NCBI GenBank assembly: GCA_031281345.1
Contig: JAITFN010000061.1
Location: 1-64,000 of the forward strand
Direction: 5' to 3'
DNA: 64,000 bases
Source of the DNA: Candidatus Fibrimonadaceae bacterium
Lineage (GTDB): Bacteria; Fibrobacterota; Fibrobacteria; Fibrobacterales; Fibrobacteraceae
The number at the start of each line of letters is the position of its first letter. The first letter of the stretch is position 1. Below are positions 51,303-60,549 of the stretch, in pieces. Below the pieces are notes generated by a model, which saw only the letters and a list, made by a program, of their open reading frames with translations, searched no databases and had not been told where the DNA came from. The position numbers and the translations under genes were made by a program.

Positions 51303-53300
51303 CTATATTCCACCCGTCAAACTTTGGCTTTCCATAATAACCCGATCCATATTCCAATACTCAAAATTCCCAAACCTGCCGTTTAAATACACGCCTTGAT
51401 TGTTGAAATACTCACGAATATATTTCATATTTTCTTTATGCTGCAAATCGTATATCACATAAGCATAGGGAAAACGCTTCAACGTAAAAGCCTGTACTTC
51501 ACTCTTTTCATGCACAAAACCTATTTTGAACAATCCATCTATAAATTTCTCCTGCAATTCCTCATCAGAAAGAGCAGCCGTTTTGTCTTCATCGCGATAT
51601 GTATATTCCATCATATAAGATGCTGTGCCGTCTTTATGATAGTTTTCTCCAAGAAAATCCACTTTGCTTATTCTATGGAAAATTACATCTGGGTTTGCAA
51701 CCATAAATGCAAAATTATCACCAGCTCTATCCACAGAAACTGTTGCCATTGCTATAATAATATTGTTATGCCGCAAATTGCGCCCGCATTTTGCTACTTG
51801 CTCATCAATGCCACTATAAATTTCAGTTAAAACATTCACAGGAATACACGATACCAGCAAATCGCCTTTGTATTCTGCATTTGCTGCCTTAACATACCAG
51901 CTATTATTTGATTTTTGCACCGAACTTACTTTATGCGATGTATGAATTTTTACTTTTCTATTTAATTTATTCATAAATGCGTTTATAAATGCCGCGGTAG
52001 CACCTGTTTTTGGATAGGAAAAATACAACTGATGAGTGTAGCCATCTATAGTTTCACCAGCCGCACTTCGCAATATATCTTCATCGGGCGGACGTGGTAT
52101 GCGTTCTACCATTTGCGTATCCATATACGCAGGGTTAAATTTCCATATTTTTTCATTGTACGGGCAAAGATACAAATTTACAATGCCTTCGCCAAAAGTT
52201 TTCAAAAAAAATTGAAGCATATTATCGGCAGGATAGTCTCTATATGGATTATGCAAAAAAGCATCTACGCATTTCGCACGTTCTTCGTCATTAAGTTTAG
52301 ATAAATCATTTTCAAAAGGATATTGTATAAAACTCCCTTTATGGAGTATTCTGTTGGAACGCCGCAATTCATGCTTGTTATCTCCGAGCAAAGCCAACAT
52401 AAAATTCAGAGTTTCTTTGTCTTTTGAAAAAAAGATGTGCGGACCTATATCAACTGTGATTCCATTATGCTGAAAACTGCGGCACAAGCCCCCTAGCTCA
52501 TTTTCTTTTTCCAATATATCTATAGAAGCAATGCCGGGTTTTTCTTGCAGAAAGTAAGCGAGTGATATTCCAGCAAGCCCACCGCCTAGTATAATAATTT
52601 TTCTTCCTCTATTTTGCACATCTTTTTCCACGGCAGCAAAACGCTCTGGGGTTCCCATATCTTTAACATATTCCGGAGAATTATAGGCAAATACTTTGCC
52701 TCCAGGTATCACTCTCATAATCAAATCATGGTCTAAGTCACATTTTGTAGCTTCGCCAACAGGAAGCGCATCGCCATTAAATATGTATAATCCGGCATTG
52801 GCAAGATTGGGAAGGTTGTCGCCGCGTTGCTTGTCATTTTTGGATTTCCATGAGGTCACACGGTCTTCCGCATCGGTCACAAGAATATCGCTATCTTGCG
52901 GATGGCTGTTTGGGTGCGCAAATAATGTTATGGATGCTTGTTTTTCTCTGTGAAAACGGATAAATTTTTCTATATCTATGTCAAAATACACATCACCCAA
53001 GAGTATAAGCGTATCTTCTCGTGGCAACAATGCCAAAGCACCGCCCGTGCCTAGAGGTTCGTTTTCTACAATATAATCTATATGTACGCCAAAAGCCTTG
53101 CCATCGCCAAAATGATTGCGGATAACATCGGCTTTATAACCCACAGTCAATGTAATTTGATTAATGCCTTGCAAAGCTAAAACCTCAATATGATGTTGCA
53201 GCAGAGGTTTGCCGACAATGGGAAACATGGGTTTGGGCAAGTCAGGATAAATTTCTCCTATGCGAGTTCCCTTGCCACCTGCTAAAATAGCCGCCCTCAT
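51303..53300 (-). CDS. Fusion of a sugar nucleotidyltransferase and a UGM-like FAD enzyme
   Basis: The protein has 665 residues. Residues 1-228 are an NTP-transferase domain close to HddC/RfbA-like enzymes (A-G-G-K-G-T-R-I-G, P-K-P-M-F-P-I, L-G-D-V-Y-F-D). About 232-660 are an FAD-binding oxidoreductase of the amine-oxidase/UDP-galactopyranose-mutase type (G-G-G-L-A-G-I-S-L, G-G-L-C-R-S-F, D-I-G-P-H-I-F-F-S). It would activate a sugar-1-phosphate and then act on the nucleotide sugar, possibly ring contraction to a furanose. The neighbouring kinase and isomerase suggest heptose as the sugar. ATGA overlap with the epimerase gene. Confidence 0.85.
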   Translation of the reverse strand: MRAAILAGGKGTRIGEIYPDLPKPMFPIVGKPLLQHHIEVLALQGINQITLTVGYKADVIRNHFGDGKAFGVHIDYIVENEPLGTGGALALLPREDTLILLGDVYFDIDIEKFIRFHREKQASITLFAHPNSHPQDSDILVTDAEDRVTSWKSKNDKQRGDNLPNLANAGLYIFNGDALPVGEATKCDLDHDLIMRVIPGGKVFAYNSPEYVKDMGTPERFAAVEKDVQNRGRKIIILGGGLAGISLAYFLQEKPGIASIDILEKENELGGLCRSFQHNGITVDIGPHIFFSKDKETLNFMLALLGDNKHELRRSNRILHKGSFIQYPFENDLSKLNDEERAKCVDAFLHNPYRDYPADNMLQFFLKTFGEGIVNLYLCPYNEKIWKFNPAYMDTQMVERIPRPPDEDILRSAAGETIDGYTHQLYFSYPKTGATAAFINAFMNKLNRKVKIHTSHKVSSVQKSNNSWYVKAANAEYKGDLLVSCIPVNVLTEIYSGIDEQVAKCGRNLRHNNIIIAMATVSVDRAGDNFAFMVANPDVIFHRISKVDFLGENYHKDGTASYMMEYTYRDEDKTAALSDEELQEKFIDGLFKIGFVHEKSEVQAFTLKRFPYAYVIYDLQHKENMKYIREYFNNQGVYLNGRFGNFEYWNMDRVIMESQSLTGGI

Positions 53301-54223
53301 AATGTCGCCTTCGCTGCCAATCGCACTGCTTCATCGGAGGTGTGTTTGGCTTTCCATCCAGCTGAGTGTATTTTTGATAAATCGTATTGAAACTTTGGCA
53401 CATCTCCAGGCCAGCCAATGGAGCCGCCCGTGAATTTATATTCCACTCCTTTCAAACCCATTTCTTCGCATACAATATCTGCAATTTTTTTCACCGTGGT
53501 AGCGCTTTCCACGCCTGCATTATATATATTCATACCCGTTTCAAAAGGCAAAAAAAGCATTGCTTCAATTAAATCAGCCACATAAATGTATGGTTTCTCC
53601 TGCTTCCCATCTCCGAGTATTTCAAGCTCTTTAGGATTCTTGCGTAGTTTTTTAATAAAATCATATACTGCACCATGCGTAAGCCTTGGACCTACTACAT
53701 TGGGAAAGCGAATTATGCTCACTTTCATAGTATTCATAGCCGCAAAAGCCGAAATCATAGCCTCAGAAGCCAGTTTTGCGCCACCGTAATAAGAAATGGG
53801 TCGTAAATCTCCGGCGGTTTCTTGCAACCTTTCACGCTTGTCGCCATACACGGCAGAAGTTGAGGCAAACAGCAATTCTTTCACGCCGTGCTTGTGCATA
53901 GCATTTAAAATACAGATAGTTGTTTCAAGCGTATCGTGAATATCAATTGAGGGATTTTTTCCTCCCTTTTGAATATCCGAATTGGCAGCAAGGTGATACA
54001 CACGTTCAAATTTATTAAGCGCGAATACTTCGTTCAATTTTTCCACATCGCAAATATTCTGTTTGCAAAAGGAAAAACATGGATTTTCAAAATGATGCTT
54101 TATCATATTTTCACTGCCAAGACATAAATTATCCACGCAAACAATTTTATGCCCTGCTTCAAGCAAAACATCGGTTAAATGGCTACCTATAAATCCCGCA
54201 CCACCAGCGATTAAAATATTCAT
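53297..54223 (-). CDS. NAD-dependent nucleotide-sugar epimerase/dehydratase
   Basis: This 308-residue extended SDR has G-G-A-G-F-I-G-S-H at 7-15, the catalytic S-T-S plus Y-Y-G-G-A-K, and F-P-N-V-V-G-P-R. The ATG at 54223 has AAAGGA 7 bases upstream; the longer frame to 54253 overlaps the kinase gene. Its place between the heptose kinase and the nucleotidyltransferase suggests it acts on the GDP- or CDP-activated heptose. The reaction (epimerase or 4,6-dehydratase) cannot be decided from sequence. Confidence 0.85.
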   Translation of the reverse strand: MNILIAGGAGFIGSHLTDVLLEAGHKIVCVDNLCLGSENMIKHHFENPCFSFCKQNICDVEKLNEVFALNKFERVYHLAANSDIQKGGKNPSIDIHDTLETTICILNAMHKHGVKELLFASTSAVYGDKRERLQETAGDLRPISYYGGAKLASEAMISAFAAMNTMKVSIIRFPNVVGPRLTHGAVYDFIKKLRKNPKELEILGDGKQEKPYIYVADLIEAMLFLPFETGMNIYNAGVESATTVKKIADIVCEEMGLKGVEYKFTGGSIGWPGDVPKFQYDLSKIHSAGWKAKHTSDEAVRLAAKATL

Positions 54224-54224
54224 T

Positions 54225-55220
54225 TCAATATCCTTTGGGCTTATCACCCACATATATTACTGTTGAACCGCTATAACTAAATTCAAATTTCATATACCGC
54301 AAATATGCAAGCGCATTTTTCACAGCATTATGGCGATGTTCTGGTACGTAGAACAGCAAAAAACCACCCCCACCCGCCCCTAATAGCTTGCCGCCAGTCG
54401 CTCCGGCCGCCATAGCTTTTTCATAAGCTTCATCAATCAACGATGTGCTTATGCCACCTGCCAATTTTTTCTTTTGTTCCCAGTTGGCATTGAGCAGAGG
54501 TCCCATTGCATCAATATTATCGTTTATCAGTTCTTTGTGCAATTCATTGGTATATTTGCAAATTTTAAGTTGAGCTTGTTCTTTGTCGCTATCCGCAACA
54601 ACATTTTTTCCCTGCTCAGAAAGAATAGCAGAAGCAGAACGCAAATCTCCTGTATAGAACATCAGCAGATTATTCTCTAACCTATTCATAGCCTCGTTAG
54701 ACATAATAACAGGTTCAACATCCACATGACCGTTCTTTTTAAAACTATAAATATGCAAACCGCCATAAGCCGCCGCATATTGGTCTTGCTTGCCTATAGG
54801 CTCGCCCAGCAGATTAATTTCCGTGTGGCAGGCTTCTGCCGCAAGTTTGCTAGGAGAAACATACTTGCCCATATATGCATATAGCGTATGGAGCAAACAC
54901 ACAGTAAAAGAACTGGATGAGCCAAGCCCTGTTCCAGCCGGAACATCAGCCGTTGAAGTGATTTCTACTCCATTTATTCCAAACTGTTCAAGCAAAACGC
55001 GAAAAATGGGATGCTCAAGTTGAGAAGGTTCGCTCACAATTTCATTCCGCGAATATTTGCAAACCAATTTATCTGGATGAAAATACGGGTGTATAGACAA
55101 GTACATATATCTAGACAACCCCGCAGAGAGAACCGAACCGCCGTGTTTTTCGTAAAATACTGGCAAATCCGAACCGCCGCCGCAAAAACTTACTCGCATA
55201 GGTGTTTTCACAATTATCAT
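54225..55220 (-). CDS. GHMP sugar kinase, heptose-7-phosphate kinase-like
   Basis: This 331-residue kinase would phosphorylate C1 of D-glycero-D-manno-heptose 7-phosphate, like HddA. T-P-M-R-V-S-F-C-G-G-G-S-D (5-17) and the GHMP loop P-A-G-T-G-L-G-S-S-S are clear, and G-A-T-G-G-K-L-L-G-A-G-G-G-G-F is the C-terminal glycine motif. The ATG at 55220 overlaps the isomerase stop as ATGA, with GGAGGG upstream. Fucokinase-like specificity is the alternative. Confidence 0.87.
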   Translation of the reverse strand: MIIVKTPMRVSFCGGGSDLPVFYEKHGGSVLSAGLSRYMYLSIHPYFHPDKLVCKYSRNEIVSEPSQLEHPIFRVLLEQFGINGVEITSTADVPAGTGLGSSSSFTVCLLHTLYAYMGKYVSPSKLAAEACHTEINLLGEPIGKQDQYAAAYGGLHIYSFKKNGHVDVEPVIMSNEAMNRLENNLLMFYTGDLRSASAILSEQGKNVVADSDKEQAQLKICKYTNELHKELINDNIDAMGPLLNANWEQKKKLAGGISTSLIDEAYEKAMAAGATGGKLLGAGGGGFLLFYVPEHRHNAVKNALAYLRYMKFEFSYSGSTVIYVGDKPKGY

Positions 55221-55813
55221 GCACATCCCTCCTTCAAGTGATTTTTGCCACAAAGTTCCTTGTAAAAAATTGCCATCATCAAATGGTCAAAAACCATATG
55301 GATATCTTCTGTCACTTGCATACTCATAACTGGCACATGTACGGGAATGTCCACAAGTTTTCGCAATTTGCCACCATCATAGCCTGTTAATCCGGCTGTG
55401 GAAATTCCTTCTTTTTTTGCTAATTCAATTGCATTCAAAACATTGGCAGAATTGCCGCTTCCAGAAATTCCAATTACAAGGTCGCCTTGTTTCATTTTGC
55501 CACGCAACTGAAATTCAAACACAGCATCATAGCCAATATCATTGGCTATGGCCATAACTGTTGCAATGTTATCGTTCAAGCAAACAAATCTGAATTTTTG
55601 TTCTATATATTCAGAAATACCTTTGTTGAAATCGTTTACGAAATGAGAAGCCGTTGCCGCGCTGCCACCATTACCCATTATATAAATTGTGGCATTTTTT
55701 TTCCGTGCATTTTCAATGGCATTCATTAAAGCATTTATTTCCATTGCATCTATTTGCCGCAATACGGAAATCTCCAATTCTATATATTTTTTGATGTCGG
55801 CAACGTAATCCAT
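55217..55813 (-). CDS. gmhA: Sedoheptulose-7-phosphate isomerase-like SIS protein
   Basis: This 198-residue SIS-domain protein has G-N-G-G-S-A-A-T-A-S-H-F-V-N-D and G-I-S-G-S-G-N-S-A-N-V, and it ends with an H-x3-D-H helix (I-H-M-V-F-D-H). These match GmhA, which makes D-glycero-D-manno-heptose 7-phosphate. The ATG at 55813 has AGGAGA upstream. With the HddA-like kinase and the nucleotidyltransferase domain it forms an activated-heptose module; no GmhB-like phosphatase is clearly present. Confidence 0.85.
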   Translation of the reverse strand: MDYVADIKKYIELEISVLRQIDAMEINALMNAIENARKKNATIYIMGNGGSAATASHFVNDFNKGISEYIEQKFRFVCLNDNIATVMAIANDIGYDAVFEFQLRGKMKQGDLVIGISGSGNSANVLNAIELAKKEGISTAGLTGYDGGKLRKLVDIPVHVPVMSMQVTEDIHMVFDHLMMAIFYKELCGKNHLKEGCA

Positions 55814-55821
55814 TTTCTCTC

Positions 55822-56832
55822 CTATAAAGCCCATTTTATCACAGTTTTAAAATCATTAAGTACATCTTGGTCAAATGCGTGATAAATATCATCTTCTGTT
55901 TTCACTTCTATTATTTCTGATATAAGTATGCGCAAATATTTTTTGCACAATTCATTTTCTTGAATTAGCTTCACGGCTTCGCGAAAGTCTGCTTCATCGC
56001 TACGGCTGTTTCCTATAATTATGAGGCCTTTTTCCAAAATTTTTCGTGTGTTCACCAACACCGCATCTTCATTTACACCTAAAAGGCTAATTGTGCCTTG
56101 CGGCAAGATAAGTTTTAATATCTGCCTTATTGCAATTTCGCTTCCTGCATCTCCTACGCATTCAAAAGCATGGTCAACAACCAAGTCGGGTGGAACATTA
56201 TCTATATAGACTGTTTTTGTTACAAAAGAAAATTTGCGAGATTTTCGCACTGTTTTGCCAAATGAATAAATTTTAGCATCTGGGTATTTACAGCGTAGCG
56301 CAAGGCACATCACAAAACCCATACTGCCATCGCCCCATACACCAAAGGCATTTGGATTTGTTCGCCTGGTAGATTCAAATACAGAGATTGCACTCAAGGC
56401 TACGCTTAGAATTTCACTGAACACATAAACCACAGAATCATTTTTCACAGGAATCACTCTATTGCGTGGGAGAGCAAACATATCCCGCATAAAACCGTCA
56501 TTGCCGCTAGATGCAAATTTGCTGTTAGTCCTGTAATTGGCTTTTTCTTTTCCTTCTGCCGCTTCAAGCGGTACAAGAACAACTTTTTTACCATTCTCAA
56601 GCTGCCCGCCATAATCGTGAAGAACTGTTCCCGTGGCTTCGTGTATAAGCGCCATTGGAAGTTTTTCACGCATAATTTCCTTTTTTCGCTTGCCAAGGTA
56701 ATATCGTTGGTCGGCGGCGCAAATTGCCATATAACTGGGTTTCACAAGCACAGAGTCATCGGAACATTTTATTTCGCGTTGCTTCATTTCAATGCGCTTG
56801 GCATCTATAAGTCTGTAAATTCTGCCTATCAT
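55822..56832 (-). CDS. Ribulose-5-phosphate reductase-like dehydrogenase (TarJ-type)
   Basis: This 336-residue medium-chain dehydrogenase family member has the active-site opening M-A-I-C-A-A-D-Q-R-Y-Y, A-L-I-H-E-A-T-G-T-V and the cofactor motif V-W-G-D-G-S-M-G-F. It resembles TarJ, which reduces ribulose 5-phosphate to ribitol 5-phosphate with NADPH for CDP-ribitol. The TarI-like gene overlaps it by ATGA, the usual tarIJ order, which supports this. Confidence 0.82.
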   Translation of the reverse strand: MIGRIYRLIDAKRIEMKQREIKCSDDSVLVKPSYMAICAADQRYYLGKRKKEIMREKLPMALIHEATGTVLHDYGGQLENGKKVVLVPLEAAEGKEKANYRTNSKFASSGNDGFMRDMFALPRNRVIPVKNDSVVYVFSEILSVALSAISVFESTRRTNPNAFGVWGDGSMGFVMCLALRCKYPDAKIYSFGKTVRKSRKFSFVTKTVYIDNVPPDLVVDHAFECVGDAGSEIAIRQILKLILPQGTISLLGVNEDAVLVNTRKILEKGLIIIGNSRSDEADFREAVKLIQENELCKKYLRILISEIIEVKTEDDIYHAFDQDVLNDFKTVIKWAL

Positions 56833-57545
56833 GCGCTACGTTCCTTCAAAAGTGCTTCTGCTACTTCTAAATCATAAGGATTGATGATTTTCATATTGAA
56901 ATATTCCCCTCGCACAAGTCTCATCTCGTACTTTTCCTTTAACCAAAGGCGTGGCAATTCGTTTTCGTTGTGCAAAGGCACTCCCCTATCTTTGATTTTT
57001 TTTAAAAATTCTTTCAGTTTTACAAGCGAATAAGATTGCGGAGTTTGTTCTGCATATAAATGTTGATGGTTTGGAACTTCATCTAGCAAAGTTCCATTTT
57101 TTGAAACAAGTATTGCATCGTTTGTGACCATAGCGGTATTGGCTGCTCCGTATTTTTTTACGGTTTCAATATGCTCATCTATTAGCCTTTGCGTTATAAA
57201 GGGGCGAATGGCATCGTGGGCTATTAATATATCGTTTTCTTTAATTTGCCACATTTCATCTATATAATCAACTGAAGTACCAATGGATTCCGTTTTATTC
57301 ACACCACCAGATATAACTACGTATTCCTTGCCCATAAAATCATATTGCAAGAGCATATCTTCTGCATAAAGTTTCCATTCATCAGGCACTATAATCAATA
57401 TTTTTTCAATTTTCTGGTTTACTATAAATTGTTCCAGAGTATGTATGAGAATTGGTTTTTCGCCAAGCGGCAAAAATTGTTTTGGCATATCTTGCCTGTG
57501 CATTCTCGTTCCAATTCCTGCAGCCAATATTCCAGCGTATATCAT
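56829..57545 (-). CDS. Ribitol-5-phosphate cytidylyltransferase-like (TarI-type)
   Basis: This 238-residue IspD/TarI-family enzyme has A-A-G-I-G-T-R-M near 9-16, M-P-K-Q-F-L-P-L, H-D-A-I-R-P-F and the C-terminal K-I-I-N-P-Y-D-L. It would condense CTP with ribitol 5-phosphate. The partner reductase is immediately downstream and a second cytidylyltransferase immediately upstream (ATGA overlap). Confidence 0.83.
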   Translation of the reverse strand: MIYAGILAAGIGTRMHRQDMPKQFLPLGEKPILIHTLEQFIVNQKIEKILIIVPDEWKLYAEDMLLQYDFMGKEYVVISGGVNKTESIGTSVDYIDEMWQIKENDILIAHDAIRPFITQRLIDEHIETVKKYGAANTAMVTNDAILVSKNGTLLDEVPNHQHLYAEQTPQSYSLVKLKEFLKKIKDRGVPLHNENELPRLWLKEKYEMRLVRGEYFNMKIINPYDLEVAEALLKERSA

Positions 57546-58183
57546 TTGCCCTCCCTTATCATATATTCCGCAAGCGGCAAATCGCTTGGATATGTGATTT
57601 TTAAATTATACCCTGTGATAAAGTTCTTTTTTATTTTCGCATTGAGCGGTATTTGCTGAACAATGGCGGTTGCAGATGAATTCGCAGAAAAACTATTATA
57701 CAGCATCTCAAAACAAAATGCCTCTGGTTTTTGTATTAAATAATATGGAGAACGGTCAACAAATTGTTTGCCATCGCAGCCAAGGCTATCTGTTATATGC
57801 TTTGCTGTGATAACTGCATCAAAATCATCTAGCATAGCAAAATATTCATCTACGGTATTTGAGGCAAGGAATGGACGGGCAGCATCTGCAAACAAAACTT
57901 TTTTACAATTTGGGTAATTGGACTTTATATGGTCTAATCCATTTTTTACCGAAGCATTATGCGTATCTCCACCAACGGTGCATTCCGTTCCATAAGCAGC
58001 AGAAAGCCTTTCCATATCTTTTTCGGCAGATACAATGAGAGTTTTATTGCTTTGTGAAGATTGTTTGAGCGAATTTGCCACATATCCTATAATTTCTTTG
58101 CCACAAAGCATACTATATTGCTTGGGCAGGTCATTTCCAAACCTCGTGCCGGTTCCGCCAGATAAAATTACTGATACATTCAT
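57542..58183 (-). CDS. Second IspD/TarI-family cytidylyltransferase
   Basis: The protein has 213 residues with G-G-T-G-T-R-F-G, L-P-K-Q-Y-S-M-L and A-D-A-A-R-P-F. The C-terminus K-I-T-Y-P-S-D-L matches the family. It is clearly diverged from the neighbouring TarI-like protein, so a different alditol or sugar phosphate is likely. IspD itself is less likely in this context. ATGA overlaps at both ends. Confidence 0.8.
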   Translation of the reverse strand: MNVSVILSGGTGTRFGNDLPKQYSMLCGKEIIGYVANSLKQSSQSNKTLIVSAEKDMERLSAAYGTECTVGGDTHNASVKNGLDHIKSNYPNCKKVLFADAARPFLASNTVDEYFAMLDDFDAVITAKHITDSLGCDGKQFVDRSPYYLIQKPEAFCFEMLYNSFSANSSATAIVQQIPLNAKIKKNFITGYNLKITYPSDLPLAEYMIREGK

Positions 58184-60549
58184 AGCTTAACCTTTTTTAT
58201 ATGCTCCCAAATAGCCTTGCCAGAATTCGCGGTTTCAGTATGGGTTTTGAGTCCGTTTTCCAAATTGTCATAACCATATAATCTAGAAAGCAACCAAGGA
58301 TCCATTTTAAAATCAAATTTAATAAAATTTAATTCGGCGGTATTTGTATTATACTCAACGATGCCTTTGTTCAATGTTGAAGCATATATGGTATTTCCAC
58401 TTGCAAAGATTAAATTATAATACCAATCTAATTTTTTATCTTCAAAATGTTCAATAAGTTCTGGCAGTTCTGTGATTTCATTTGTAGTTGTATTTATTTT
58501 ATATGCATTGTTTGCCATAAAAGGAAATAACCATACATATCCATTTAAATATTGAACTGAGAAATTAGAACTTATGCTTTCTCTTCTGGAAAAAGAAGGG
58601 ATTTTGATTTTTAAAATTTCATTTGATTGTCTATTCCATCTAGTAATGTAACCATCGCAACACGAAGCAATATAATAATTTTGTCCATCAAAACAAATAC
58701 CATAGTATTGCTCGGATTTTTCTCCTATGTTTTTGATTTCATAATTCTCAGTTTCCATATTAAAAAACACAATGGCATTTGCTCTATGAATAACCAAGGC
58801 TATTTCCGCACCAACAACACAAAAACCAAAAAATTTTCTATACTTCCACGTTTCAAGCTGCAATTTAAAAACTTGCAATTTAGATAATTCATCTATACAC
58901 TCCGAAAAATATTCTATTTCTTTTGTATCTGTATTTAATTTCATTATGGCTGGAAAATCGCATGGAATATAATAAATCAAATTTTTGAAACTTATAATTC
59001 CATTAAAATTTCCATCATATTTGCAATCATCCTTAAAATCTATTTGCTCAATTTTCTTTTGACTCGCATTAAAAATAGATATTTTATTATTTTTATAGTA
59101 CGGTGCGAAATATAGCTTGTTGTTATTTGCTTCAATTCCTATGTACCCCCAATAATTTTGGGCAGGAATTGCCCCTACGCATTCGGTTTCTTTGCTTTGC
59201 TTGTTATGCCTATAGAGTATATTAAAGCAATTTATGAACCATACGAAATTTCCATCATCATAAATCCCATTTATTCTCTGCTGCACCATTTCAAACGCCT
59301 GCCCCACAACCGGTTTCCTCGCCACTTCAAACAATTTCATAACGCTACTTTTATCCCCATAGTACATATCACTCAAAGCAATCGCACGGTTTAAATCATC
59401 CGTATCATCGTAAATTCCATATCCACCTGCTTTATATTCATTCACAATTTCCGCATATTCACGCTCAAGCCAAGGTCTCATGCTTTTAATTGTGCCCTCC
59501 AAAAGCGGATGTGGGCGCCATAACAGAACGTAATCTTTCTGGTTTTTGAAAAAGTTAAACACGCTTTTGACTTTTTTAAAATATTTATCCGAAGGTTTGT
59601 CTTTTTCTATGGTATTTTCCAACAAATCGCCTATGCTTAAATTGTAAAATACAACTTTTTTATTGTTTATCAACTTTTCCCATTCAGGCGAAATTTCGTA
59701 ATTTTCTCTTTTTGTAGTTATTGCCTTGTCCAGTTTTGGGCTTCCAAGTGCTAAGAATTTGTCTCCTATTTGGTCAAATCTTTCTAGGGTCTTATTTTTT
59801 TTTGCAAACTCCTTGTATTTGTTAACATAAATTTTGCGTTCCACTTCTGTTTGCACTATCACCTTATGGGCAAAAATGCAAGCTGGCAATGTACAAAAAT
59901 GCTCTGCAATATCGGTTCCATTGCCAACAAAATAAGGTACATATACCAAGCAATCAGTTAATTTCCTCAATCTTTCGCTGTAAAAATCTGGGTGTACACT
60001 TGTCACAGTATTATAGCTATCATAAGGATTATGGATGAATATAACGTCTGGATGCCTTTCCTCTATATTGTATTTTTGAAAGTCAATCAATTGAATGTTT
60101 TTGGGATAGTTTATTTCCCAGTGCTGTTCTGTAAATTTCCCGTCTTTTCTATCGTAATAGGGAATGGGCATAACAAAAGCATCCCAGTCTGAGTCTTCTT
60201 TGGCTGTAAGGTAAATGTTCTCTAAGCTGTCCCACATAGAAACTTTGTATGGCAAAAAAAGTGCTTCTCGTTTTGTTTTCACTTCTGAATCAAATGTTGA
60301 TTTGATTTTTTTTACATGTTCAAGAATATTTAATTTATTCTCTTTTAAGGAAGTTGTTATTATTTGCAATAATTCCAAACTCTTGGGAGCATTTTCAGAT
60401 TCTAAATTTTCCCTGATGCACTGGCAAGCGGCGAGAATATCTTGGACTTGGACAGAAGGGTCTGCCAATTTTGGCAATGAGTCCACAATTTTGCCCATTG
60501 TGTTGAACAAGGAAAGTAGTTCTTGTTTATGAGATTTAATCAATTTCAA
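58180..60549 (-). CDS. CDP-alditol phosphotransferase-like GT-B protein fused to a beta-propeller
   Basis: The protein has 789 residues, starting at TTG overlapping the HAD stop (TTGA); the next in-frame ATG is 17 codons in. Residues 1-95 are helical. About 100-450 resemble CDP-glycerol/ribitol glycerophosphotransferases (Y-V-P-Y-F, L-L-W-R-P-H-P-L, L-S-D-M-Y-Y-G-D-K-S-S-V-M-K-L-F). About 455-760 contain repeated beta-strand blades (G-Y-I-G-I-E-A-N-N-N-K-L-Y-F-A-P-Y, Y-G-I-C-F-D-G-Q-N-Y-Y-I-A) typical of a propeller. It may bind the growing glycan while adding alditol phosphate. Confidence 0.78.
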   Translation of the reverse strand: MKLIKSHKQELLSLFNTMGKIVDSLPKLADPSVQVQDILAACQCIRENLESENAPKSLELLQIITTSLKENKLNILEHVKKIKSTFDSEVKTKREALFLPYKVSMWDSLENIYLTAKEDSDWDAFVMPIPYYDRKDGKFTEQHWEINYPKNIQLIDFQKYNIEERHPDVIFIHNPYDSYNTVTSVHPDFYSERLRKLTDCLVYVPYFVGNGTDIAEHFCTLPACIFAHKVIVQTEVERKIYVNKYKEFAKKNKTLERFDQIGDKFLALGSPKLDKAITTKRENYEISPEWEKLINNKKVVFYNLSIGDLLENTIEKDKPSDKYFKKVKSVFNFFKNQKDYVLLWRPHPLLEGTIKSMRPWLEREYAEIVNEYKAGGYGIYDDTDDLNRAIALSDMYYGDKSSVMKLFEVARKPVVGQAFEMVQQRINGIYDDGNFVWFINCFNILYRHNKQSKETECVGAIPAQNYWGYIGIEANNNKLYFAPYYKNNKISIFNASQKKIEQIDFKDDCKYDGNFNGIISFKNLIYYIPCDFPAIMKLNTDTKEIEYFSECIDELSKLQVFKLQLETWKYRKFFGFCVVGAEIALVIHRANAIVFFNMETENYEIKNIGEKSEQYYGICFDGQNYYIASCCDGYITRWNRQSNEILKIKIPSFSRRESISSNFSVQYLNGYVWLFPFMANNAYKINTTTNEITELPELIEHFEDKKLDWYYNLIFASGNTIYASTLNKGIVEYNTNTAELNFIKFDFKMDPWLLSRLYGYDNLENGLKTHTETANSGKAIWEHIKKVKL

